Source: JBBTCJ01 sp038043285 (GTDB taxonomy: Bacteria; Planctomycetota; Phycisphaerae; UBA1845). Taken from it: 59,368 nt of DNA. This document shows, piece by piece, positions 1-7,870 of the stretch (position 1 is the first letter of the stretch; each line of letters starts with the position of its first letter). The notes under the pieces are model-generated. The model saw nothing but the letters and a program-made list of their open reading frames with translations, was not told where the DNA came from and did no database searches. Both the position numbers and the translations under genes were made by a program. The stretch lies in assembly GCA_038043285.1 (NCBI GenBank), contig JBBTCJ010000078.1, positions 1 through 59,368 of the forward strand, read 5' to 3'.

Positions 1-6
1 GAAACG

Positions 7-36
7 CCACGACCGCCCCGAAGGACGGTCGCGTGG
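7..36 (-). terminator. Possible terminator hairpin downstream of tRNA-Pro
   Basis: An imperfect GC-rich inverted repeat (arms CCACGACCG and CGGTCGCGTGG, with a 2-nt bulge) lies just 3' of the tRNA on the minus strand and is followed by GTTTC. The U tract is poor, so it may be only a processing or pausing hairpin. Confidence 0.3.
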
Positions 37-44
37 TAACCCAA

Positions 45-119
45 TCGGGGCGACAGGATTCGAACCTGCGACCTCTTGACCCCCAGTCAAGCGCGCTAAC
101 CGGACTGCGCCACGCCCCG
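45..119 (-). tRNA. tRNA-Pro (anticodon GGG)
   Basis: Read on the minus strand, the acceptor stem CGGGGCG (119-113) pairs with CGCCCCG (52-46), with discriminator A at 45. The anticodon arm is CTTGA-CTGGGGG-TCAAG, giving anticodon GGG for proline codon CCC. The T arm carries GGTTCGAATCC. No CCA is encoded. It lies on the same strand as gdh, more than 300 nt downstream. Confidence 0.95.
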
Positions 120-449
120 TGAATCACCAGGCATTGTAGAACACGCGATTACGCTTGTCGATTCCTGTTCGCCCGTGCGCGTTTCGGTGCCCAGCGCACC
201 CGCATCGGATGCCCCTGGCGGCTCACCCGCCAGTGCGGGAGTCCGGACCTCGGGTTGTCAGCCCGCGATGTCGACAAGGCCAAGGTATCGCCCGTCCGTG
301 GCCCTCCGTCGCTCATCGCTTCTGCGGTGGCCAGGTTCAGCGAGTTTCCAGTCCGGGCGGGCGGCATTTGTGGCTTGGACTGATCGGTTGCAACTGGAGT
401 CGGACGCTCCGCCTCGCCGGGCCCTGGTGCGCGGACGAAGGCCAATTGC
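120..449. other. Gene-free stretch between gdh and tRNA-Pro
   Basis: This 330-nt stretch is GC-rich. The overlapping frames on both strands have Arg/Pro-rich compositions typical of chance reading of GC-rich DNA. I see no conserved protein, RNA, promoter or clear terminator here. Confidence 0.5.
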
Positions 450-1697
450 CTATGCCCACCCACGAAGCTCGCAGGCCTTGGCCACGCGAGCGATGGAGAG
501 CATGTACGCGGCGGTCCGGTGATCGACCCCATGTTCTCTCGACATCCGGTGCACGTTCTGGAAAGCCGCCGTCAACCGCCGATCGAGTTCGGTCCGCACG
601 TTCTCCACGGTCCAATAGTAGTTGTACGCGTTTTGTACCGCCTCAAAGTAGGAAACAGTCACTCCTCCGGCATTGGCGAGGATGTCGGGGATGACGACGA
701 TTCCGCGCTCCTGAAAGACACGATCCGCCTCCGGCGTCGTCGGGCCGTTGGCCAATTCGACGATCACCTTGGCTTGCACGTTCGGGGCATTGCGATTCGT
801 CAGCACGTGCTCGATGGCGGCTGGAACCAGAATCTCGCAATCACAGGTCAACAGTTCCTCGTTGGTGATTTCTTCGCCGCCGTCAAATCCCGACAAGTGG
901 TGATGATTCTGCTCGTAATGCTGGATCGCCTTGGGGATGTCGATTCCGCGATCGTTGTAATAGGCCGCGTCCTCGGCGCTGATCGCCACGACATGCCCGT
1001 CCGCCTCGTGCAGCAACGCCGCCAATCCGCCTCCGACGTTGCCGAATCCCTGAATGGCGTACCGCGCCCGTTCGAATCGGACGCCCAGCAGGTTGTCCAC
1101 TTCGCGGATGATGCACATGCCGCCGAAGGACGTCGCGTTCTCCCGGCCGACGCTGCCGCCGATGGCCAGCGGTTTGCCGGTGATCACTCCGGGATGGCTT
1201 TCGCCGAGAAGGGCTTCGTATTCGTCCATCGACCAGGCCATGATCTGCGGCGTGGTGTTCACGTCGGGCGCGGGAATGTCGCGATGGACGCCAAGCTCGC
1301 CGGCGATGGCGCGAACGTAGGCGCGAGCCAACCGTTCCTTCTCATTGACCGACAGCTCTCGCGGATTGCAGACGATTCCTCCCTTTGCACCGCCCAGGGG
1401 TAAATCCACCACCGCACACTTCCAGGTCATCCAGAACGCCAACGCCCGGACCGTGTCGATGGTCTCCCTGGCATGCCAGCGAATTCCTCCCTTGGCCGGA
1501 CCCCGGGCGGTGTTGTACTGCACGCGGAACCCACGAAACACGCGGGTTGATCCGTTCTCCATCAGGATCGGCAGGGTGAAGTGATACTCGCGCATCGGCC
1601 AACGAAGGAACTCCCGCCTGGCCGGCGTCAAGTCGAGACGTGCGGCGGCCTCGTCGAACTGTTGCTGGGCGATCGTGAACGGATTCAACGCGGACAT
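450..1697 (-). CDS. Glu/Leu/Phe/Val family glutamate dehydrogenase
   Basis: 415 aa from an ATG giving MSALNPF; an upstream start at 1763 would add an unlikely 22-residue Arg-rich leader. It interconverts glutamate and 2-oxoglutarate plus ammonium with NAD(P)H in the cytosol. The N-terminal half has the substrate-binding stretch GPAKGGIRWH and the catalytic-lysine motif GGAKGGI. The second half has a Rossmann GFGNVGGG loop, and a conserved NGPTTPEAD segment follows. Length is normal for bacterial GDH. Coenzyme preference cannot be read by eye. It is divergent from the superoxide dismutase gene across 331 nt. No strong Shine-Dalgarno precedes the chosen ATG, so the start is only fairly certain. 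Confidence 0.93.
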   Translation of the reverse strand: MSALNPFTIAQQQFDEAAARLDLTPARREFLRWPMREYHFTLPILMENGSTRVFRGFRVQYNTARGPAKGGIRWHARETIDTVRALAFWMTWKCAVVDLPLGGAKGGIVCNPRELSVNEKERLARAYVRAIAGELGVHRDIPAPDVNTTPQIMAWSMDEYEALLGESHPGVITGKPLAIGGSVGRENATSFGGMCIIREVDNLLGVRFERARYAIQGFGNVGGGLAALLHEADGHVVAISAEDAAYYNDRGIDIPKAIQHYEQNHHHLSGFDGGEEITNEELLTCDCEILVPAAIEHVLTNRNAPNVQAKVIVELANGPTTPEADRVFQERGIVVIPDILANAGGVTVSYFEAVQNAYNYYWTVENVRTELDRRLTAAFQNVHRMSREHGVDHRTAAYMLSIARVAKACELRGWA

Positions 1698-2028
1698 TAT
1701 GAGGGTTCCAAAGCCTCGTCGATGCGTGAAGCCTGCCGCCCCAGCGGCGGTCGATCGGAGCATCGTTCGACAGCTCGATACCCGTACGGCGCCGGTCCTT
1801 CGGTTCCGGCCCGAAGACCCCTCCGGCGGCGAAGCAGATTATCCGTTTGCCGGATTGGTTTCCAGAGCGTCTGACCGCGATGTGGAGCGAACTCAAGAAC
1901 CAACCCCATTGCACCGCCGACGCTTGCTTGACGCTTCGGGTTTGGTGGGATACCGTCACCGTCCGGGTTTTGAGGGGCTTCCCGTCAAGGCGGGAAGCGT
2001 CGGATTCCACCACCCGAAGGAGACCACC
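1698..2028. other. Divergent gdh/sod intergenic region
   Basis: 331 nt between two divergent genes. It contains the predicted sod promoter (1928-1956) and a good Shine-Dalgarno (GAAGGAG, 2016-2022) before the sod ATG. I see no other gene or RNA. Confidence 0.5.
1928..1956 (+). promoter_or_regulatory. Predicted sigma70-type promoter for sod
   Basis: TTGACG, 17-nt spacer, TACCGT. It would start transcription about 65 nt before the sod ATG. The -35 is good and the -10 is weak. Confidence 0.35.
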
Positions 2029-2655
2029 ATGGCTCATGAACTCCCGGCATTGCCGTATGCGCTCGACGCGCTCGAACCGCACATCGACGCCAAGACGATG
2101 GAAATCCATCATGGCAAGCACCACGCGACCTACGTGGCCAAACTCAACGAAGCGCTTGAAAAGTGCCCGGCGCTGAAGTCAAAAACGCTCGACGAGCTGG
2201 TGATGAATCTTTCCACCGTCCCCGAAGACATCCGGGGCGCCGTGCGGAACCACGGCGGCGGGCACTTCAACCACAGCTTGTTCTGGAAGAATCTCGGCCC
2301 CCAACGGGGTGGCCAACCGAGCGGTCCCCTGGCCGACGCGATCCAGACGACCTTCGGAAGCTTCGACGAATTCAAGAAAAAGTTCTCCGACGCGGCCGTC
2401 GCGCGCTTCGGAAGTGGTTGGGCTTGGTTGTGCGTCAACGCCGACGGCAAGCTCTGCGTCTGCTCGACGCCCAACCAGGACAACCCGCTGATGAAAGGTG
2501 TCGTCGATTGCCCCGGAAAACCGCTCCTGGGCCTTGACGTCTGGGAACACGCCTATTACCTGAAGTACCAGAATCGCCGGCCAGACTACATCGCTGCGTT
2601 CTGGAACATCCTGAACTGGGCCGACGTGGCCGAGCGCTTCGCCAAGGCGAAATAG
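2029..2655 (+). CDS. sodA: Superoxide dismutase, Mn-type by sequence
   Basis: 208 aa, normal for the Fe/Mn family. It dismutates superoxide to peroxide and oxygen in the cytosol. Metal ligands are visible: His27 in MEIHHGKHH, a second His in GGGHFNHSLFW, and Asp and His in DVWEHAYY. Gly in the GGGHFNH segment and Gln in STPNQDNPL match Mn-type enzymes rather than the Gln of Fe-type enzymes, but specificity from sequence is not certain. The start is set by GAAGGAG seven nt upstream of the ATG; longer in-frame readings lack family similarity. No signal peptide. It probably has its own promoter. Confidence 0.95.
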   Translation: MAHELPALPYALDALEPHIDAKTMEIHHGKHHATYVAKLNEALEKCPALKSKTLDELVMNLSTVPEDIRGAVRNHGGGHFNHSLFWKNLGPQRGGQPSGPLADAIQTTFGSFDEFKKKFSDAAVARFGSGWAWLCVNADGKLCVCSTPNQDNPLMKGVVDCPGKPLLGLDVWEHAYYLKYQNRRPDYIAAFWNILNWADVAERFAKAK

Positions 2656-2710
2656 ACGCCGAGTCTGGTGGTCGGTGACGGCATACTCTGCCGGTCGCCG
2701 AAGCGGATCG

Positions 2711-2734
2711 GAGCCGTGACCGTGAGGGAGCGGT
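2711..2734 (+). repeat. Dispersed repeat, copy 1 (GCCGNGACCGTNAGGGAGCGG)
   Basis: GAGCCGTGACCGTGAGGGAGCGGT lies between sod and the acyl-CoA dehydrogenase gene. The same core occurs at 48747-48770 (inverted), 50608-50630 and 59254-59277. Confidence 0.7.
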
Positions 2735-2797
2735 AATCGTCGACCGGCGAATTGCAGACTGCTGGACGAGTACGCCCCCCAAAGACATCGAGGTTCC

Positions 2798-3952
2798 GTG
2801 CCGCTTGTTCCGCAAGCCATTGAACTCAGCGCCGAGGATCGTGCGCTGCTCGACACGGTCCGCGACTTTGCGCGGAATGAGCTTCTTCCGCTCGATCGCA
2901 GATGGGATGCCGACGACTCCTCGCTGTTTGAGGCCATGCCGATGCTGGCCGACATGGGGCTGCTCAATCTCCTCGTGCCGCACGAGGCCGGCGGACTGGG
3001 CTGCGCTTATCCGCTGTTCGCGGCGATTCTACACGAATTGTCCGTTTGGTCGGCGGCCACGTCGGTGACCCTCTCGGTGCACTCCATGGTCGGCACGATC
3101 ATGGATCGATTCGCCCCGGAACCTCTTCGAACGCAGTTGCTGGCGGGCTGGGGACGCCCGGATCATTTCGCCGCATTCGCTCTCTCCGAAGCTGGTGCGG
3201 GCAGCGATGCCTCCGCCGTTAGGACCATCGCCGTCCCTGCTCCCGGAGGGTACAAGATCAACGGCGAAAAGATGTGGGTCACCAACGGACTCAGCGCTCG
3301 TTGGTTGCTCACGCTGGTCCGTCTGCCGGGGCTTCCCGATCGGCAGAACTTCTGCACGCTGCTGGTGGACACGACCGCGCCGGGGCTGACTCGAACGAAA
3401 ATCCGCGGAAAAATGGGCATCCGCGGCTCGGAAACCGCGGTCGTTGATTATCAGGGCGTCTTCGTCCCCGAAGAACACTTGATCGGAAAGCACGGCGACG
3501 GCATGGCCGTCTGCCTGTCCAGCCTCGGGCGAGGGCGCGTCGGCATCGCCGCCCAGGCGACCGGTATCGCTGAGGCGTGTCTTGCGGAGATGGTCGGCTA
3601 CGCGCGGCAGCGCGAACAGTTCGACCAGCCGATCGGGAAGTTCCAGGCCGTCTCCAACATGATTGCCGACAGCGCCATGGAATTGGAAGCCGCCAAGCTG
3701 CTCGTATGGCGGGCAGCCTGCGGCGTCCAAAGCGGAAATGTCGATCGCCGCGCGACCTCGATGGCCAAACTCTACGCCTCGGAGGCCGCCAACCGTATCG
3801 CCTACCGCGCCGTTCAGGTCCACGGCGGGACCGGCTACGTTCACGAATGCCGCGTCGAACAACTTTACCGCGACGCCCGCATCACCACCATCTACGAAGG
3901 AACCAGCGAAATCCAGCGCATCGTCATCGGACGCGAACTGGCTGCGATGTGA
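2798..3952 (+). CDS. Acyl-CoA dehydrogenase family protein
   Basis: 384 aa, typical of short/branched-chain acyl-CoA dehydrogenases. It would oxidise an acyl-CoA at the alpha-beta bond with FAD and pass electrons to ETF. Visible signatures: AFALSEAGAGSDAS (FAD/substrate loop), KMWVTNG, the REQFDQPIGKFQ segment, and C-terminal YEGTSEIQRIVIGREL, whose Glu sits where the catalytic base lies in the short-chain branch. GTG start preceded by GAGG. The substrate cannot be fixed. Isovaleryl-CoA is attractive because the rest of a leucine pathway lies 40 kb away without its own dehydrogenase, but that is inference. Confidence 0.92.
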   Translation: MPLVPQAIELSAEDRALLDTVRDFARNELLPLDRRWDADDSSLFEAMPMLADMGLLNLLVPHEAGGLGCAYPLFAAILHELSVWSAATSVTLSVHSMVGTIMDRFAPEPLRTQLLAGWGRPDHFAAFALSEAGAGSDASAVRTIAVPAPGGYKINGEKMWVTNGLSARWLLTLVRLPGLPDRQNFCTLLVDTTAPGLTRTKIRGKMGIRGSETAVVDYQGVFVPEEHLIGKHGDGMAVCLSSLGRGRVGIAAQATGIAEACLAEMVGYARQREQFDQPIGKFQAVSNMIADSAMELEAAKLLVWRAACGVQSGNVDRRATSMAKLYASEAANRIAYRAVQVHGGTGYVHECRVEQLYRDARITTIYEGTSEIQRIVIGRELAAM

Positions 3953-3992
3953 TGCTGGTTCGCGTATGGAGAATGCTGATTCTCTTAGGTGC

Positions 3993-4015
3993 CACGGGCG
4001 GCTTGTCCGCCCGTG
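3993..4015. terminator. Perfect inverted repeat between convergent genes
   Basis: CACGGGCGG-CTTGT-CCGCCCGTG, a 9-bp perfect stem with a 5-nt loop, between the convergent acyl-CoA dehydrogenase and tadA genes. It has no U tract. It could be a bidirectional terminator or a copy of a palindromic dispersed repeat. Confidence 0.4.
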
Positions 4016-4090
4016 CCGACACCGGCGGCAAGCTGCCAGTATCGACCGCTCGCAACGGTGGCCATCGGCAAGCTCGAACTATCGTTGGTA

Positions 4091-4576
4091 TCACTTCTTC
4101 CCCATCGCCCGCTGCCGGGCGAAGAACTCTGTGAGCATGGCCCCGCATTCGTCGCTGAGCACTCCGTGCGTGACGGCGACTTGATGATTGAGCCGAACGT
4201 CGGTGGGGATGTTGTAGAGTGACACGCACGCGCCGGCCTTTGCGTCCGTCGCCCCGAAGACCAGACGCGCAACCCGCGCCAGCACGATCGCTCCGGCGCA
4301 CATCGCACAAGGCTCCAGCGTGACGTACAAGGTGCAATTTTCCAGACGCCAGTTTCCCAGATGGGCCGCCGCGGCGGTCAGCGCGATCATCTCCGCATGG
4401 GCCGTCGGGTCGTTGAGCGTCTCGCGTTGGTTGCAGCCTCGCCCGATGACTCGTCCGTCGCGTACGACGACCGCTCCGATGGGCACCTCGCCGTCCTCCC
4501 GAGCGGCGAAGGCCTCAGTTATCGCGGCACGCATGAAACGCTCGTCATCCACGTTTTCGTAGTATTCCGCCGTCAT
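4091..4576 (-). CDS. tadA: tRNA-specific adenosine deaminase TadA
   Basis: 161 aa. It deaminates A34 to inosine in tRNA-Arg(ACG), widening codon reading, as a cytosolic zinc enzyme. The deaminase motifs are clear: HAEMIAL supplies a zinc His and the proton-shuttling Glu, and EPCAMCAGAI supplies the two zinc Cys. DPTAHAE and the family ARVARLVFGATDAKAGA segment separate TadA from other cytidine/deoxycytidylate deaminases. The C-terminal ECGAMLTEFFARQR helix is also family-typical. Convergent with the acyl-CoA dehydrogenase gene. No obvious Shine-Dalgarno before the ATG. Confidence 0.95.
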   Translation of the reverse strand: MTAEYYENVDDERFMRAAITEAFAAREDGEVPIGAVVVRDGRVIGRGCNQRETLNDPTAHAEMIALTAAAAHLGNWRLENCTLYVTLEPCAMCAGAIVLARVARLVFGATDAKAGACVSLYNIPTDVRLNHQVAVTHGVLSDECGAMLTEFFARQRAMGKK

Positions 4577-4674
4577 CGGGTAGCGATCCTGGAATCGAGT
4601 ACGTTCCGTTCTACCGTAGTTTGCCGCACGGCAAGACGCTCGTTCCGGGTCTCAGGGGGCTTTCTCACGCCACA

Positions 4675-6945
4675 TCATGGCGCTCCGCCCACGTTCGGTG
4701 ATTGCACTCGCTTCGCCTCCGCCGCCTCCATCTCGGCGCCGGCTCGGTCACCGAGCTGACCCAGAACCATTGCCAAAAACTCATGTGGTTGAGGGTCTTC
4801 CGGCGAAAGGCGGATCGCCTCGCGGACGTGCGGAACCGCTTCCGCCAACCGACCCGCCATGAACTTCGCCACGCCCAGATTGTAGTACGCCGCGGCCATC
4901 CGCGGACGGAGATTCGTTGCCGCTTCCAGGTGACCGATCGCCTCAGCCACGTCCGGCGACGCACCGTCGCCCACGGCGCGGCCGACAGAGCGATCGGCGA
5001 AACCCAGCAGCGTCAGGGCAAGCTGAAGCCGCGCGTCGACGTTTTTGGGGTCCGCGTGGACCGCCTGACGAAATCGCGCCAGGGCCTCGTCCGCGCGCCC
5101 CCGCCGAATCTCGATGACCCCGGCCATCGCGTGCAGCGACGACGACCCCGACATGCGCCGCAGGGCGGCATCCAATTCGTCCAGCGCCTCCGCGAACCGT
5201 CCCGCCTCCAGCAAAGCGCCGGCCGTCTCGATCGGCCATCGAGTGTCATCAGGTGACACCTCCGTGCCGGCTCGGTACAGTGCGGTCGCGTCGCCTGTTC
5301 TTCCCTGGGATCGCAGCATCGCTCCAAGATCAACCCTGGCCGGCGCGAACGTCGGTCGCAACGAGAGCGCCTTCCGATAGTTTTCCTCCGCCCCAACCGG
5401 ATCGCCCAGCTTCCGCCGGATCCCCGCCAACCCCCGGTACGCGTCGGCATGGTTCGGCGCCAGCTCAATCATTCTTCGTACCGCACGCTCCGCCGCGACG
5501 GTGTCGCCCGCCGCCAGATAGAGCCAAACCAAGTCCTGCAACGCCGCCGGCGTCGAAGTGACCCCCCACGATTCCGCCCGCTCATACCACCGAGTCGCTT
5601 CGCCCACCGTCGCCTTCGTCTCGTCGGAGGCCTGTTCCCACCATGCATTCCCCGGGAACCACACGCGATCGGAAAGGGATAGCGATGCGAACGCCTTCCG
5701 CCCGGCCCCAACCTGCGACTGAATCAGCAGGCTATGACCCGTGAACAAGATCAACAGCGCCGCCAGCCCCGCAAACCCCATACCCGATCTCGTCCAGCGA
5801 CCGCCGCGAACCAATTGAAGGTTCTGGAAGCGGACGTTGGCCGACCGAAACATGCGGGTGAGCTTCAGCACCGCGAAACCGGTGATGGCGGCCATCCCCA
5901 TCGCCAGCAGCAGCGGAATCTGCCCGTACAATCCGCGAAAGGCCGTGAGCGCCGCCAACCCCACCGCGATCATCAGTGCCTCTTGCGCCAGGCTGAAATC
6001 CCGCGCCGGACCTCGTCCAAGACTTGCCCGCGAAGCAACTCCCTCGGCGCGGCGTGCCGGCGCGGAACTCCGCGCTCCAAGGGCCGGCGGACCGAAGCCG
6101 AAATACAGCGCATCGTTGGGACACACGCTGATGCAGTCCATGCACTTCATGCACCCCGGATCGACCACCTGCTTGAACAGCGCCACCTCCTCGTGCACGC
6201 GGACGTTGGACGAGCACGCAGCTGTGCAGTGCCCGCAATGCGAACAGGCGTCGGTCACGCGGATTCGTCCCGGCGACAACGGATCCAACAGACCGAAAAA
6301 TCCGCCGTAAGGGCACGCGTAGGTGCAGAACCCCTTGGACCCCAGAACGTAGACAATCAAGAATCCGCACACGACGAACGTGATCGCTCCGACGACGACT
6401 CCGGGGAACGTGTCCCAGAACTCCGTCGTCACCAGTTGGTTGGACATTTCTGGGAACGGCGAACCTGTCGCCAGTCGATACGCGCTGGGCCAGACGTACA
6501 TGTACAAGGCCAACGCCAACGGCGCCAGCAAGGGCAGACGCGAACGGAACGCCCTGGGGCGGATGCCAATTTTTTTCAGCATCCAAGCCGCCAGATCCTG
6601 ATACGCGATCAGGTGACAACCCCACCCGCAGAAGAACCGCCCGAAAATCAGCGTCGAAAGCAGGGCTGCTGCGAAGAAGATGAACCCCGCGTTGAGCTTC
6701 CCCTCGTTCAGCGTGTACATCGCCTCCGAAGGTTCGACCGGTGAAAGGGTCTTCCCCGCGCCCAGCCAATGCACGACGTGCGCCACGATGGCCAACTGAA
6801 CGAGCACCAGCGACAGCGTCCGCCATCGACTGGTGCGCGACTTCCGCACCACCCGACCGGCGGTCCCGATGACCGGCAGCGAGACCTCGCCGCCGACCGG
6901 GCTGCAGGTGTTAGACAGTGGTTGGCTTATGCACTCCGTCACCAT
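4675..6945 (-). CDS. NapH/CcoG-like membrane polyferredoxin fused to TPR domain
   Basis: 756 aa. The N-terminal third is a membrane 4Fe-4S protein of the NapH/NosR/CcoG type: several transmembrane segments, FFCGWGCHL (Cys106, Cys110), CTYACPYGG, then two ferredoxin motifs, CSHCGHCTAAC and CMKCMDCISVCP, at roughly residues 210-290. Such proteins move electrons between quinol and periplasmic or assembly partners. From about residue 430 to the end there are at least six TPR-like helical repeats (for example AYYNLGVAKFMAGRLAEAVPHVREAI), so the tail probably binds another protein. No nap, nos or cco genes adjoin it, so the partner is unknown. ATG preceded by GGGAG. Confidence 0.85.
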   Translation of the reverse strand: MVTECISQPLSNTCSPVGGEVSLPVIGTAGRVVRKSRTSRWRTLSLVLVQLAIVAHVVHWLGAGKTLSPVEPSEAMYTLNEGKLNAGFIFFAAALLSTLIFGRFFCGWGCHLIAYQDLAAWMLKKIGIRPRAFRSRLPLLAPLALALYMYVWPSAYRLATGSPFPEMSNQLVTTEFWDTFPGVVVGAITFVVCGFLIVYVLGSKGFCTYACPYGGFFGLLDPLSPGRIRVTDACSHCGHCTAACSSNVRVHEEVALFKQVVDPGCMKCMDCISVCPNDALYFGFGPPALGARSSAPARRAEGVASRASLGRGPARDFSLAQEALMIAVGLAALTAFRGLYGQIPLLLAMGMAAITGFAVLKLTRMFRSANVRFQNLQLVRGGRWTRSGMGFAGLAALLILFTGHSLLIQSQVGAGRKAFASLSLSDRVWFPGNAWWEQASDETKATVGEATRWYERAESWGVTSTPAALQDLVWLYLAAGDTVAAERAVRRMIELAPNHADAYRGLAGIRRKLGDPVGAEENYRKALSLRPTFAPARVDLGAMLRSQGRTGDATALYRAGTEVSPDDTRWPIETAGALLEAGRFAEALDELDAALRRMSGSSSLHAMAGVIEIRRGRADEALARFRQAVHADPKNVDARLQLALTLLGFADRSVGRAVGDGASPDVAEAIGHLEAATNLRPRMAAAYYNLGVAKFMAGRLAEAVPHVREAIRLSPEDPQPHEFLAMVLGQLGDRAGAEMEAAEAKRVQSPNVGGAP

Positions 6946-7235
6946 CCGACTCGGACTCCCAGCGTCGTCCAGTACGACACGCCGCGCCGCGGCTGCGGTC
7001 GAGGATTCTTCTCCATCCCGCGACCATTGTTTCTATCGGCCCGTCGGCGCCCTGAGGCTGCGGCGATCATACCTTGTCGAGGTGTCTGCGCCCGCCCGTT
7101 TCAGCGCCCATCGCGCGTGGAAACAACCGAGCCGCCCAGATGTGAGCGGCTCGGAGAGGTTGATTCGTTGAGGGCCGGAAAGCTCCGACGCGGCCATCAC
7201 CAGCGTGCCTGATGCCGCCGGAATCGATCCACGCC

Positions 7236-7870
7236 TTACGGACAGTTTGACATGCCGAACGGATAGGCCTTGAACTTGAGCGCGTCGACCGCGTTGGCAA
7301 TGTCCAGCACGTTTACGTTGGCCATGGGATTGGGCACCTCCGGTTGAACCTGCGCCCGAGGCTTGATCACCGTTCCTGACACCAGGTCCTTGACTTTGTT
7401 CACCACGGTAGCGATGTCGGTCACGTTCACGTCCGACGCCGCGTTGGTCCCCGAACCGTCCACGTTGCCCCAACGCGCCGTCTTTACGGGCAGCTCCGTC
7501 GAAGCGGCTGCGCAAGTCGCCTCCGAACCCGCGCAGGCGGCGGCCAGGTGGGCCACCCCGTATGTCGAATCCGGAACGATCTCCGCCCCCGTGACGTGCA
7601 GCGTCCTGCCGTCCAAAAACGTCGTCCAGTCACGATACTCCGGCGTGCACGACAGCACCCCGCACCGGACGCTCGTCCCACGAACCGCCGAGTCCGGACA
7701 CGTTCCCGTTCCCAGCAGATTCACATAGCGGAACTGACCCTCGAAGCCCGCGAAGCTCGGCGTTCCGGGCGGAACCGGGGCAGCCGGATGGTGCAGCGAG
7801 GTCATCTTCACCCGCAGACCCGTGTCCTTACCCGCGTCCACCATGTCCAAGCCGAAGGAAATGTACCGCT
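7236..7870 (-). repeat. Tail-encoding duplication, copy A (inverted relative to copy B)
   Basis: Encodes the last ~212 residues of the 916-aa protein. It is closely similar in both DNA and protein to 25059-25694, which lies in the opposite orientation. Long near-identical stretches include the DNA for VNKVKDL and for GTVIKPRAQVQP. Confidence 0.8.
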
